Source: Bacteroides cutis
GTDB lineage: Bacteria; Bacteroidota; Bacteroidia; Bacteroidales; Bacteroidaceae
NCBI RefSeq assembly: GCF_900241005.1
Contig: NZ_OEST01000001.1
Location: 744,001 to 808,000, forward strand
DNA: 64,000 nucleotides
Direction of reading: 5' to 3'
Both the position numbers and the translations under genes were made by a program. Positions 1 to 8,957 of this stretch are shown here, one piece after another (the first letter of the stretch is position 1; every line of letters begins with the position of its first letter). The notes below the pieces were generated by a model. It was not told where the DNA came from. It made no database searches and saw only the letters and a list, made by a program, of their open reading frames with translations.

Positions 1-1
1 A

Positions 2-457
2 TTGGATATTACCTTTATCATCAACGGAAAACGTTACCAACATCAAGCTTTCTTGAGTGAAGCGGGTGGTGGGGTAGGTAGTGGTTCTTTTTCCGTGGTT
101 CCCGAAGGAAAGATTATATTGATGGCTGATTCTGTAGTTGCTGTAAATAGAAAATTGTTTAATATCAATATCCGTTTGACGCTAAATAATCGTGGAGGTA
201 CACCCTTCGGACTGAAAGCATTGGAACTTCATGTGCCGGAGATTTCCACTCCTATCATCTTTGACGATATAGACGGTGTATACAAGACAAAAGGAATTGT
301 ACAGATTAAGGCGTTAGCCGAAGGAGAGTTCACTGCTAAGGAAAAGAAAGCTTCCGCATTCTCGTTTGTGCAGGGTTCTATTACTTTTGTCAATCCGGTG
401 ACGGGAGCAGTAGAACGCGCAAGGCTTTCTTTACCTTATGTAACTAACTGGGAATAA
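2..457 (+). CDS. Hypothetical protein, 5' end outside the window
   Basis: The reading frame is already open at the window edge, so the true start lies upstream and the TTG at position 2 is only the first possible codon. About 150 residues are visible before a TAA. Short hydrophobic stretches alternate with Gly-rich and charged turns (for example SEAGGGVGSGSFSVV), which looks beta-rich; no catalytic motif or membrane segment is seen. I do not recognise the family. Two further same-strand genes for exported proteins follow closely, so a shared transcript is likely, by inference. Confidence 0.7.
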   Translation: MDITFIINGKRYQHQAFLSEAGGGVGSGSFSVVPEGKIILMADSVVAVNRKLFNINIRLTLNNRGGTPFGLKALELHVPEISTPIIFDDIDGVYKTKGIVQIKALAEGEFTAKEKKASAFSFVQGSITFVNPVTGAVERARLSLPYVTNWE

Positions 458-493
458 AAAAGGTATAATATTAATTGTTAAATTGAAATGATT

Positions 494-1126
494 ATGAAAA
501 AGAGTTTTATGTATTTCATGCTTATCTTTGCCGTTTTGTTCGGTGGAGTGGCAACTGCCGGTGCACAGTCTAAGGCATTAAAAAAAGATGTCAAAAAAAG
601 AGTGAAAGAACTGAATAAGGAAGGTTGGAAGCCTTTGGCTAGTTCTTCTACTTTGGAATATGCTTTCACAAAGTATCGTACTTATTTGGAAGAAGATCCT
701 GAGAACCGTATTGAACTGGTAGGTATCGCTATCGGAAAGAATGTGAAGATTGGTAGGGAAAATGCTATAATGAACGGTATCACCAGCTATGCTTCCAGAG
801 CGAAGGCACAAGTTATTGGCAAAATGAAATCGTTGATGTCATCTTCTGCATCTGATACTTCGGAAGAAGAAATCGATAAGTTTGGTGCTGCTTATGAATC
901 AGGTGTAAATACGAAAATTGCCGGTCTTGTCAAACAACATCTCGTTTTGGTGAAAGAAACTGGAGACGGAAACAAAGAATTCAATGTTTACATGTCTATT
1001 GATGAGGCTAAAGCCAAGAAAGCTCGTGAAGATGCTGCCCGTGAAGCCAGAAAGAAGGCCGCATTGGGCGAGTTGTCTCAGCAGGTAGAAGAATTTATAG
1101 GCGAACCGGTAGAACTTATGGAGTAA
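494..1126 (+). CDS. Exported protein of unknown function
   Basis: A 210-residue protein starting MKKSFMYFMLIFAVLFGG, a standard signal peptide with likely cleavage after TAGA/Q, so it should be periplasmic or surface exposed. I chose this ATG because the Lys pair follows it directly; an ATG two codons upstream (488) is possible. The mature part is mixed alpha/beta with the phrase VGIAIGKNVKIGRENAIMNG and then an Ala-rich helix, loosely like LPP20-type lipoproteins, but the lipobox cysteine is missing. Residues about 170-195 are a run of Lys, Glu, Ala and Arg likely to form a charged helix. It lies 36 bases after the preceding gene and 83 bases before the transglutaminase-like gene. No function can be assigned. 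Confidence 0.75.
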   Translation: MKKSFMYFMLIFAVLFGGVATAGAQSKALKKDVKKRVKELNKEGWKPLASSSTLEYAFTKYRTYLEEDPENRIELVGIAIGKNVKIGRENAIMNGITSYASRAKAQVIGKMKSLMSSSASDTSEEEIDKFGAAYESGVNTKIAGLVKQHLVLVKETGDGNKEFNVYMSIDEAKAKKAREDAAREARKKAALGELSQQVEEFIGEPVELME

Positions 1127-1209
1127 TCTGAATATATGGATAGAGGTTGTGTCTTGTGGCTAAGGTTACAGGTATCAACCTCTTTTTTATTATTAAAATA
1201 TATGCGATC

Positions 1210-2874
1210 ATGAAGAAGACAGTATGTTTTGTTGTAGGGCTTTTTTTCTCTTTTATGGGGATGGCTCAGGAAAATAAAGATGACTTTTCCAACTTTATGA
1301 AGGAAGAGATGAAAGACTTCGACAAATTTATAGATGATGCCAATAAAGACTTCATCAACTTCATGCGCGAACCTTGGAAAGAGTTTGAGTCGGAAAAGCC
1401 TGTGATAAAAAGGGTAAAACCAGAACCCGAGAAACCCGTGATTTATGATAAGAAGACTGCGCCTAAACATGATAAGCCGGTTTGCTTGAGTATAGAAGAA
1501 ATACTTGATATGACGACTGAAGCCGGTAAGCAGAAACCTGTGATACAGGTTGAGGAGGTTGATAAGATCACCTTTGATAAACCTGAAGTAATTGTTAAGA
1601 AGAAAAAGGAACCGACGGTAATTGTGGTCGAAGAAAAGGTAGTGGACAAGCCGGTTGTTAAACCCAAAAAGAAACCTGTTATAGAAGTAGTTGAAGAAAA
1701 ACCTGCCGTTGAGGTTGTACCGGTTGTAGTACCGGTGGTAAAACCTGAGAAACCGGTGGCTACTCCTGTCAAGACTACACCGTTGTATGAAGGTGGAAGT
1801 AATCGTAACAAGATAATCTATGCCGGACAATCTTTTTATTTAAGTAATGCTTTAGCAGGTAAATGTAAATTGGGTACATTAAACGAAAATGCGATAGCAG
1901 ATGCTTATGAGGCTTTATGCAGTGCCGATTATAAATCTTTATTAGAAGATTGTGCGCAGATAAAGAAAGATCTGCAATTGAATGATTGGGGAGTCTTTAC
2001 CCTTATCAAACAAATATCCGATACTTATTGTAGTACGGAGAACGAAAGTATTGTGATGCAGCAGTTCATGCTGAACGAGATGGGTTACAAAGCTCGTATG
2101 GCAAGAAAAGCAACCGGTAATAAAATGATGTTGTTTGTTGCTACGGATTGTATGATTTATGCACGTCCTTATATCACGTTGAACGGACAAAACTATTATA
2201 ATCTGAATGGGGTTAATGAACAATGTCAATTCTATATGTGTCAGAAAGACTCTCCCAAAGCGAAGAATAGGGTCGGTATGCTTCTGCAATCTGCTCCCAA
2301 CTTTCCGGGTGCTGTTTCAACCTCTACTCATCAAGCGAAAGGAAGTGTTGCAAAAGTGACGGTGGATGTACCCAAACCTTTGATGGATTTTTACAAGAAT
2401 TATCCTCAATGTGATTATAAAGTTTACTTCAATGCGGCCGTCAATAAAGGCATGGAAAAGACAATCCTCTCCTCTTTGGCTCCTTTGGTACAAGGGAAGA
2501 ATGAAGCTGATGCCGCCAATATTTTGATAAACTTTGTCCAGACTGCCTTTCAGTATCAGAGAGATGAACAGCAATTTGGCTATGAGAAGCCTTTTTTTGT
2601 AGAGGAACTTTTCTATTATCCGTATTCTGATTGTGAAGATCGTGCCATGCTATACTCTTACTTGGTAAGAAAACTGTTGGGGCTTGATGTTGTACTTTTA
2701 GACTATCCTGACCACATAGCCACTGCAGTTCGTTTCAAAGGGAATGTAGGTGGCGATTATGTCATGGTAGGAGGACAGAAATACATTGTTTGCGATCCTA
2801 CGTATATAGGAGCTTCCATCGGAATGACGATGCCTCAGTTTAAAACAGTGGCGGCTAAAGTGCTGAAATATTAA
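1210..2874 (+). CDS. Exported transglutaminase-like cysteine protein with Pro/Val/Lys-rich linker
   Basis: A 554-residue protein starting MKKTVCFVVGLFFSFMGMAQ, a signal peptide ending at the Ala-Gln pair; upstream in-frame codons before this ATG make no plausible leader. Residues about 55-195 are a low-complexity linker of repeated KPV, VVE and PVV phrases, the kind that spans the periplasm or peptidoglycan. The C-terminal part carries a transglutaminase-like catalytic triad: Cys475 in YSDCEDRA, His502 in DYPDHIATAV and Asp529 in VCDPTYIGAS. Such domains act as cysteine proteases or in protein cross-linking; the substrate is unknown. The gene ends facing corA, with a perfect inverted repeat between them. 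The family call rests on the triad and spacing and is fairly firm; the role is open. Confidence 0.78.
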   Translation: MKKTVCFVVGLFFSFMGMAQENKDDFSNFMKEEMKDFDKFIDDANKDFINFMREPWKEFESEKPVIKRVKPEPEKPVIYDKKTAPKHDKPVCLSIEEILDMTTEAGKQKPVIQVEEVDKITFDKPEVIVKKKKEPTVIVVEEKVVDKPVVKPKKKPVIEVVEEKPAVEVVPVVVPVVKPEKPVATPVKTTPLYEGGSNRNKIIYAGQSFYLSNALAGKCKLGTLNENAIADAYEALCSADYKSLLEDCAQIKKDLQLNDWGVFTLIKQISDTYCSTENESIVMQQFMLNEMGYKARMARKATGNKMMLFVATDCMIYARPYITLNGQNYYNLNGVNEQCQFYMCQKDSPKAKNRVGMLLQSAPNFPGAVSTSTHQAKGSVAKVTVDVPKPLMDFYKNYPQCDYKVYFNAAVNKGMEKTILSSLAPLVQGKNEADAANILINFVQTAFQYQRDEQQFGYEKPFFVEELFYYPYSDCEDRAMLYSYLVRKLLGLDVVLLDYPDHIATAVRFKGNVGGDYVMVGGQKYIVCDPTYIGASIGMTMPQFKTVAAKVLKY

Positions 2875-2878
2875 GTGA

Positions 2879-2916
2879 TTATTAGATATCAGGAACTTAC
2901 ACCTGATATCTAATAA
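2879..2916. terminator. 15-bp perfect inverted repeat between convergent genes
   Basis: Arms TTATTAGATATCAGG (2879-2893) and CCTGATATCTAATAA (2902-2916) are perfect complements around an 8-base loop. The stem begins 4 bases after the transglutaminase-like stop and ends 14 bases from the corA stop. No long T-run follows, so a bidirectional stem-loop that ends or stabilises both transcripts is inferred. Confidence 0.65.
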
Positions 2917-2929
2917 TAAATTCATTCAA

Positions 2930-3856
2930 TCAAAACCATTTTATTTTTCTGAACCATATAAATGTCAGGGCTGACAGTACCGCCGACAGTAGGATGATAA
3001 GCATGAAGGCATGTGGAAAGTTTTCCAGATGGATATTGACGTTCATCCCATAGAAACTGGCTATCAACGTGGGAATCATCAGTGTGATGGAAAGGCTGGT
3101 CATACGTTTCATGATGGCATTTACATTGTTGGAGATAATGGAGGCAAAAGCATCCATTGTACCTGTAAGGATATCACTATAAATATTCACTGTATTATAG
3201 GCCTGTTTCAGTTCAATAACTACATCCTCCAGTAATTCCAGATCCAGAAAATTCGTATCTTGGAATATATTCTTCAGTCGGCCTATCATTACTTCATTAC
3301 CACGGATAGAAGTATTGAAGTAGACCAGCGTCTTTTGTAACTTCATCAGTTGCAGGAGGTCTTCGTTACGGATACTTTTTTCCAGTTCTTTTTCTGCGGT
3401 AGCTACATCGTTGTTTATTTGTTTCAGATATTTCAGATACCAGACGGCGGAAGAGTAGATTAACCGCAAGATTAAATCCAGTTTATTCCTTACAATAATC
3501 GCTTTTCGTTGGGTATGTTGGATAAAATCCGGTATCAGTTCGGTGTGATGATAGCAAACGGAAACAATCGTTCCTTCATTTGTAATAATGCCGATAGGCA
3601 CGGTAATAAACGGGATACCATGTTGATTACTTTGCATCGGTATACGTAAGATAGTCAACAGCCAGTTACCTTCTTTCTCCGTACGCGGGCGCTCATCCGT
3701 ATCGGCTATGTCTTCCAGAAATGATTCGGGAACTTTCAGTTCTTGGGTAAGAAATTGGAAATCATTGTCATCCGGGCATTCTACATTTACCCAGCAGTTT
3801 GGTTTCCATTCGGCTTTTTCTACAAAGCCGTTTTCACTATAGAGATACTTTCTCAT
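2930..3856 (-). CDS. corA: CorA-family magnesium transport protein
   Basis: A 308-residue inner-membrane channel for Mg2+ (possibly Co2+ or other divalent ions). The long N-terminal soluble domain holds the helices that form the cytoplasmic funnel, and the C-terminus carries two membrane segments with the family signature YGMN at the end of the first (SFYGMNVNIHLENF). The protein ends with basic residues (WFRKIKWF), as CorA proteins do. Length is normal. Unusually for this genome type, the start ATG is preceded by a strong AAAGGAGG sequence at 8 bases. It is convergent with the gene before it and shares no operon with the thioredoxin gene upstream, from which a terminator separates it. Confidence 0.9.
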   Translation of the reverse strand: MRKYLYSENGFVEKAEWKPNCWVNVECPDDNDFQFLTQELKVPESFLEDIADTDERPRTEKEGNWLLTILRIPMQSNQHGIPFITVPIGIITNEGTIVSVCYHHTELIPDFIQHTQRKAIIVRNKLDLILRLIYSSAVWYLKYLKQINNDVATAEKELEKSIRNEDLLQLMKLQKTLVYFNTSIRGNEVMIGRLKNIFQDTNFLDLELLEDVVIELKQAYNTVNIYSDILTGTMDAFASIISNNVNAIMKRMTSLSITLMIPTLIASFYGMNVNIHLENFPHAFMLIILLSAVLSALTFIWFRKIKWF

Positions 3857-3864
3857 CGTTATTG

Positions 3865-3872
3865 CCTCCTTT
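3865..3872 (-). promoter_or_regulatory. Strong Shine-Dalgarno sequence before corA
   Basis: Read on the minus strand, AAAGGAGG lies 8 bases before the corA ATG. Most genes here have only A/T-rich leaders, as is normal in Bacteroides, where Shine-Dalgarno pairing is little used, so this near-perfect site stands out. It supports the chosen start. The leader between this site and the terminator at 3982 is about 110 bases and has no recognised riboswitch; a weak stem around GAGACGTT/AATGCCTC can be drawn. Confidence 0.6.
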
Positions 3873-3981
3873 CTTTAGATCCGAACAGAGGCATTGCGAT
3901 CAACGTCTCCGTCCGCTTTAATTAGTAACACTATTGTACGTTCGTGGGTTTGAATCGTCCATGTTTTTCTATAATTTTATT

Positions 3982-4041
3982 AAAAGCGCCGTAAAAGTAC
4001 GCAAATCAGATTAGTATACGTGCTTTTACGGCGCTTTTTTT
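3982..4041 (-). terminator. Terminator of the thioredoxin-domain gene
   Basis: The left arm at 3982-4001 (AAAAGCGCCGTAAAAGTACG) and the arm at 4019-4038 pair at 19 of 20 positions around a 17-base loop. It sits about 55 bases beyond the stop of the minus-strand gene ending at 4096. On that strand the stem is followed by TTTT and more A/T; on the plus strand it is followed by a T-run, so it could stop transcription in both directions. Confidence 0.75.
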
Positions 4042-4095
4042 AGGATTTCTTTGAATGATGCCGCTAAATTGTATATAAACAGAGTTTCACTTTTT

Positions 4096-6315
4096 TTATT
4101 TCGTGTTATTGAATCGTTTCTCTAGATATTGTTTTATATTATAAGAATCTAAATTCTCTTTGGAAATACTTCCGTCTTTTTCCACTAATTCATAATGAGG
4201 GATACCATTGAATTGGAACAATTGCCGTAAGTAATTAAATTCAGTTCCCGTGACATAGTAGCAAGCCTCTCCCTTTAAATGCTTTTCTACATACTGATCG
4301 TAAGCAGTTTTAGGAGACTCTTTTTCTCCACTGATATAGATAAATTGAAATTCCGGGTGATTTTTGTATTTTTTTCGTAACTCTGCCGTTGCTTCTATGC
4401 CTCCACGACATGGTGCACAGGTGGTAGCCCAGAAGTCCACAAACAACACTTTACCCGGATGATTCCGGATGATATTACGGAAAATATCGGTAGCTTTGCC
4501 CTCTGGTAACTGATAGGACATTTTCCCTTCTTCGGGATGTGACTCCCTTAGTAATTCTTCGGCTGCTGTTATTAAAACCGGTTCAGTCATTTCTTTCTTA
4601 AGACCTTCAACGTACTCGCGGGCCACTTTGTCTGTCTTTATACTCTGCAGTTCGTATTTAAGTTTGCGCACTTTGGATATCTGCCAGAGCAAGGGATTGG
4701 CTTTATCGCACAACACATTAATAATAGAGTCTTTACAAAGTCTCATGCTTTTATTCAGGTCTGCCGTGTACTTGTCAATTTCAGTTTGTGTACTAATGTT
4801 GTTTATATTCTGCATTCTTATCAGCTGGTAGGCTTTTGTTAACGGGTTCATATATTCAAATCTGTTAATGAATATATTCACATTGGGACCGACGAGCATT
4901 GTTTTGTCATTGGCCGGTATTTCTTTTAAGAAGTCATAGTAGGAATTATCTTCCTGTACTTTCAAAACTTTGTTTGTAGAGTCTTGTCGGGCGTAATAAG
5001 GTCTGCTCATAAGGAAATTGAGCATTGTTTCTCCAATTTCTTGTGATATGGTATTTCGGATAAGACTTGTGGCTTTTTCTGAAACTCCATAGATATGCTC
5101 CAATGAATCACCGATTTGTTTCCATTGAATAGTAAAAGGCCGGAAATGTTCTTTAAACTGGTTAGGGGTCAATGTCTTTTGAGACTTTGATAAATCATTA
5201 TAGTTGTATGTAATCAGCTTTTTGAGATTATTGGCCAAATAGGATAATGAAGCGCATTTTCCCATGTAAGCTGTGTTTTTAAGGGGGAAATTAGAGTCAC
5301 GTGCACGTCTTTGTGCAAGTATGTCTTCCCAGTGAATGCACATGGTGAGAGTTTCTCCCGGTTCAATGTAGAATGGAATCCAACTGTTACCGATTGTTGC
5401 GAATTGGCAGACAGGGTGTTTTATGAAGAATTTACAATGGAAACTACCGTCAGGGTTAATTTGTATAACGGTAGGGTAGTCATTGCGTGTCATTTCATCG
5501 GATAGATAAATCATGCCTGTCTCAAATCCCAAACGGGGGTCGTAGTTGTTGATATAACCTTGCAGAAGTGCACTGTCTGTATGGAAAAAGTCTTGATAAC
5601 CCTTATCTGCCGTAACGAGAGAGGTTAAACTCCTTTTTTGTGTATATACAGCTTTGGCAGCATGATTGACTGATATTTTACAGTCTCCGTTTTTCTGGGG
5701 AGTAAACAGGAGAGAGACTATAGTTCCGTCCTGTTTATCTTTCATGGTCAGTTCAATACGTTTCCCCTTTTTACGGATGTTTTCGTTTCTATATATCCGG
5801 TTCTGCATGATGGATATGGAGTCGTAAATGCCAAATTCCCATTTATTGGGTTGTTCTGTACTGAACCAATTGCCTTTGATGCTTTCCAGGGGATTTACTT
5901 TTCCTACTTTTTGTGGTACGAGTGAAATGTCATACGTATTGCTTTCTATTCCGTCCGGATCCAGAAGATGGATTGTCCGGGTTTCTTTGGGTAATGGTTC
6001 GTATAGGATAACATAATCCATTTCCCCCGATTCGGGCATATAAACTTTTTTATTAGTTTCAATGCCTTCCGTACCTTTGAATTTATACTTTTCCCCGGTA
6101 TCGGCATCTTCCAGGTAAGAGCTCTCTTGCACCATAATCCACCAGTGGGGGCGAAAGATGACATGTATATATACGCGTGTGCTTTCGGGGGTACGTTCAA
6201 TGCGGCTGATGTTACGGATACTGCCAGAGCGGGCTTTGAATGTTGGATTGTCGATGGTTTGTGCGGCAAGCATGCCGGATAGCATAAACAAGATGCACAG
6301 TGTTATGATTCTCAT
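4096..6315 (-). CDS. Exported TlpA-like thioredoxin-domain protein
   Basis: A 739-residue protein starting MRIITLCILFMLSGMLAAQT, a signal peptide; a 17-residue in-frame extension upstream lacks export features and is not used. The first 550 or so residues are a large region of unknown fold, beta-rich at first and then helical. The C-terminal 150 residues are a TlpA/ResA-type thioredoxin fold with VLFVDFWATTCAPC, so the active-site pair is Cys633-Ala-Pro-Cys636, followed by GIPHYELVEKDG with the conserved cis-Pro. Such proteins reduce or exchange disulfides in the periplasm. The large N-terminal part is typical of Bacteroidetes TlpA relatives. It lies 81 bases downstream of a GH16 gene on the same strand and may be co-transcribed with it. 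Confidence 0.82.
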   Translation of the reverse strand: MRIITLCILFMLSGMLAAQTIDNPTFKARSGSIRNISRIERTPESTRVYIHVIFRPHWWIMVQESSYLEDADTGEKYKFKGTEGIETNKKVYMPESGEMDYVILYEPLPKETRTIHLLDPDGIESNTYDISLVPQKVGKVNPLESIKGNWFSTEQPNKWEFGIYDSISIMQNRIYRNENIRKKGKRIELTMKDKQDGTIVSLLFTPQKNGDCKISVNHAAKAVYTQKRSLTSLVTADKGYQDFFHTDSALLQGYINNYDPRLGFETGMIYLSDEMTRNDYPTVIQINPDGSFHCKFFIKHPVCQFATIGNSWIPFYIEPGETLTMCIHWEDILAQRRARDSNFPLKNTAYMGKCASLSYLANNLKKLITYNYNDLSKSQKTLTPNQFKEHFRPFTIQWKQIGDSLEHIYGVSEKATSLIRNTISQEIGETMLNFLMSRPYYARQDSTNKVLKVQEDNSYYDFLKEIPANDKTMLVGPNVNIFINRFEYMNPLTKAYQLIRMQNINNISTQTEIDKYTADLNKSMRLCKDSIINVLCDKANPLLWQISKVRKLKYELQSIKTDKVAREYVEGLKKEMTEPVLITAAEELLRESHPEEGKMSYQLPEGKATDIFRNIIRNHPGKVLFVDFWATTCAPCRGGIEATAELRKKYKNHPEFQFIYISGEKESPKTAYDQYVEKHLKGEACYYVTGTEFNYLRQLFQFNGIPHYELVEKDGSISKENLDSYNIKQYLEKRFNNTK

Positions 6316-6396
6316 AATATTATAGGTTTTATATGTTTTTATTGTGTTTCTACAAGGAGAGAACAATGTCTCTTATATCTTTACATAGATTAGATA

Positions 6397-7176
6397 TCAG
6401 TTTAATTCATACATTTTGACCCAATCTATTTCCATTTTTACCGGATATTCTTTGGGATCGGCTTTCCCGACCCATGTCCCTTCGATTTGCATATCTATCA
6501 AAAGGTAGAAGGGGGTTCCGAACGGATACTGTCCTTTTTTGTTGGTTTCTATGCGTGGGTATGTGAATGTTTGCCGGTCATTGATGGAGAATATCAGGCT
6601 GTCGGGGAGTATTTCTACGGCATATACATTGAATTTATCCGGATCGATCGGTCCTGTCGCCCCTTGTTTGGGATTCGTTATTTCCTTCAGTACATAGGTA
6701 TAGTAAGAGTGCACCGTTTGATAGGCAATGGAATCGTGATTCAATCGTTCCATGATATCTATTTCCCCTCCATCGGGCCATTTGCCTTGGTTGGGTAACA
6801 TCCAGATAGCCGGCCATGCGCCTTTGGCTCCTTGGAGGCGTGCTTTGACTGCTACTTTCCCGTATGTGATTGTTTTTTTGTCTTTGGTATATATACCACC
6901 TGTGATATATGAGGAAGGATCTTCGGGAATAATACCTTTGTTTTCCCTTCCGTAAAGAATCATTTTCCCTTTTTTAACCTTATACAAACTGGGGTGAGAA
7001 GACATTTTCCTGTTCCAATCGGAGTTACCCCGGGGAATTTTGCTCCAATAGTCCTCGTTGATCTGTTTCCCTCGAAAGTTCTCTTGCCATACCAGTTTAT
7101 ATTCCGGTTGCTGGGCGGATAGGCTGCCTGCCACAAAAAGGGCACAAACCAAAATGATGTTTTTCAGATGTTTCAT
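6397..7176 (-). CDS. Glycoside hydrolase family 16 beta-glucanase-like protein
   Basis: A 259-residue secreted enzyme with a signal peptide (MKHLKNIILVCALFVAGSLSAQ). The GH16 catalytic signature is intact: GGEIDIMERL around residues 136-145, giving Glu138 as nucleophile, Asp140 as helper and Glu143 as acid/base; WPAIWMLP just before it lines the substrate groove. The family cuts beta-1,3, beta-1,3-1,4 or related glucans and galactans; the exact substrate cannot be read from the sequence. It is close to single-domain length, with no carbohydrate-binding module or lipobox. It is first in a likely two-gene unit with the thioredoxin-domain protein downstream, and no SusC/SusD pair is nearby. Confidence 0.87.
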   Translation of the reverse strand: MKHLKNIILVCALFVAGSLSAQQPEYKLVWQENFRGKQINEDYWSKIPRGNSDWNRKMSSHPSLYKVKKGKMILYGRENKGIIPEDPSSYITGGIYTKDKKTITYGKVAVKARLQGAKGAWPAIWMLPNQGKWPDGGEIDIMERLNHDSIAYQTVHSYYTYVLKEITNPKQGATGPIDPDKFNVYAVEILPDSLIFSINDRQTFTYPRIETNKKGQYPFGTPFYLLIDMQIEGTWVGKADPKEYPVKMEIDWVKMYELN

Positions 7177-7309
7177 AAAGCAAAATGGTATTTTTGAATT
7201 TTGAGTAAATTTATGAATAAGTATTGAAATTTGCTCTATTCATGCGAATGTTCTTTTTATGATTCCTTATTTTTTGTTCCAACCATTTTTTTAACAGGCT
7301 CTATAAACG

Positions 7310-7339
7310 TTTAAGTAATCATCTTTTTTTGTACCTTTG
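7310..7339 (+). promoter_or_regulatory. Bacteroides-type promoter of gpmI
   Basis: TACCTTTG at 7332-7339 matches the Bacteroides -7 consensus TAnnTTTG exactly. A TTTA at 7310-7313 is an imperfect -33 element at 18 bases spacing. Transcription would start near 7346, about 30 bases before the gpmI ATG. Confidence 0.6.
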
Positions 7340-7377
7340 CAACCGGAAAACAGAATGATAATTTAAACAAAAATAGT

Positions 7378-8892
7378 ATGAGTAAGAAAGCCCTTTTAAT
7401 GATTCTTGATGGCTGGGGTGTAGGCGATCAAGGTAAAGATGATGTGATTTTCAACACACCTACTCCCTATTGGGATTCTCTTTTAGCTACTTATCCGCAC
7501 TCACAGTTGCAGGCTAGTGGTGAGAATGTAGGTTTGCCCGACGGACAGATGGGCAACTCGGAAGTAGGTCATCTCAATATCGGTGCCGGACGTATTGTTT
7601 ATCAGGATTTGGTGAAAATCAACCGAGCTTGTACCGACAACAGCATTATGAAGAATTCGGAAATCGTTTCTGCTTTCTCTTATGCCAAAGAAAATGGTAA
7701 AAATATCCACTTCATGGGATTGACTTCCAATGGTGGTGTACACAGCTCTTTTGACCATCTGTTCAAACTCTGTGATATATCGAAAGAATATGGCATCGAA
7801 AATACTTTCATCCATTGCTTTATGGATGGCCGTGATACTGACCCGAAGAGTGGTAAAGGTTTCATTGAGCAACTTACTGCGCATTGCGAAAAGTCAGCCG
7901 GTAAGATTGCTTCTATCGTAGGCCGTTTCTATGCAATGGATCGTGATAAACGTTGGGAACGTGTAAAAGTAGCATACGACTTGCTGGTAAACGGTGAAGG
8001 AAAGGTCGCTTCCGATATGGTTCAAGCCATGCAGGAATCGTATGATGAAGGTGTGACTGATGAATTCATCAAACCGATTGTCAATGCCAATGTGGACGGA
8101 ACAATCAAGGAAGGCGATGTTGTGATCTTCTTCAACTACCGTAACGACCGCGCTAAGGAGCTGACCATTGTCTTGACTCAACAAGATATGCCGGAACAGG
8201 GTATGCATACCATTCCGGGATTACAGTACTACTGTATGACTCCCTATGATGCATCGTTCAAGGGTGTTCACATCCTTTTCGATAAGGAAAATGTTCAGAA
8301 TACACTTGGTGAGTATTTGGCGGCCAATGGTAAGACTCAGCTTCACATTGCCGAAACAGAGAAATACGCTCACGTGACATTCTTCTTCAATGGTGGTCGT
8401 GAAACTCCGTATGAAGCCGAAGAACGTATCCTCGTTCCTTCCCCGAAAGTTGCTACTTATGACTTGAAACCGGAAATGAGCGCTTACGAAGTGAAAGACA
8501 AACTGGTTGAGGCTATCAATACCAAGAAATTCGATTTCATCGTTGTAAACTATGCGAACGGTGATATGGTAGGTCATACCGGTATTTACGAAGCTATCGA
8601 GAAAGCTGTAAAGGCTATCGACGAATGTGTGAAAGATACCGTAGAAGCTGCTAAAGCTAATGATTACGAAGTTATCATCATTGCCGACCACGGTAACGCC
8701 GACCATGCGTTGAACGAAGACGGTACTCCGAACACCGCTCACTCCTTGAATCCCGTACCGTTTGTTTACGTAACAGCCAATAAGGATGCTAAAGTAGAAA
8801 ACGGTGTATTGGCTGATGTTGCTCCATCTATTCTTCATATTTTGGGAATGAAGCAACCGACGGAGATGACAGGAAAAGACTTGATAAAATAA
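7378..8892 (+). CDS. gpmI: 2,3-bisphosphoglycerate-independent phosphoglycerate mutase
   Basis: A 504-residue cytoplasmic glycolytic enzyme that interconverts 3- and 2-phosphoglycerate using two metal ions (usually Mn2+). The alkaline-phosphatase-like metal site is visible: [10 protein letters not shown] near the start, the phospho-serine in [11 protein letters not shown] (Ser61), [32 protein letters not shown] and [10 protein letters not shown]. Full length and uninterrupted. It has its own promoter upstream and a terminator directly after the stop, so it is a single-gene unit. Confidence 0.97.
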   Translation: MSKKALLMILDGWGVGDQGKDDVIFNTPTPYWDSLLATYPHSQLQASGENVGLPDGQMGNSEVGHLNIGAGRIVYQDLVKINRACTDNSIMKNSEIVSAFSYAKENGKNIHFMGLTSNGGVHSSFDHLFKLCDISKEYGIENTFIHCFMDGRDTDPKSGKGFIEQLTAHCEKSAGKIASIVGRFYAMDRDKRWERVKVAYDLLVNGEGKVASDMVQAMQESYDEGVTDEFIKPIVNANVDGTIKEGDVVIFFNYRNDRAKELTIVLTQQDMPEQGMHTIPGLQYYCMTPYDASFKGVHILFDKENVQNTLGEYLAANGKTQLHIAETEKYAHVTFFFNGGRETPYEAEERILVPSPKVATYDLKPEMSAYEVKDKLVEAINTKKFDFIVVNYANGDMVGHTGIYEAIEKAVKAIDECVKDTVEAAKANDYEVIIIADHGNADHALNEDGTPNTAHSLNPVPFVYVTANKDAKVENGVLADVAPSILHILGMKQPTEMTGKDLIK

Positions 8893-8914
8893 TATTATCA
8901 GAGTTATGAAATAG

Positions 8915-8948
8915 GAGGGTGTATCTCGTTGAAGTGCACCCTCTTTTT
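8915..8948 (+). terminator. Intrinsic terminator of gpmI
   Basis: GAGGGTG (8915-8921) pairs with CACCCTC (8937-8943) around a 15-base loop and is followed at once by TTTTT. It lies 22 bases after the gpmI stop and faces the convergent gene ending at 8958. Confidence 0.8.
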
Positions 8949-8957
8949 GTATCCCGG

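Noticed and set aside
1078..1830. Minus-strand open frame of 250 codons
   Set aside because: It lies opposite the low-complexity linker of the transglutaminase-like gene and has an unnatural Phe/Tyr/Arg-rich composition.
3930..3962. tRNA-like T-arm near GTGGGTTTGAATCGTCC
   Set aside because: No acceptor, D or anticodon arms can be drawn around it on either strand.
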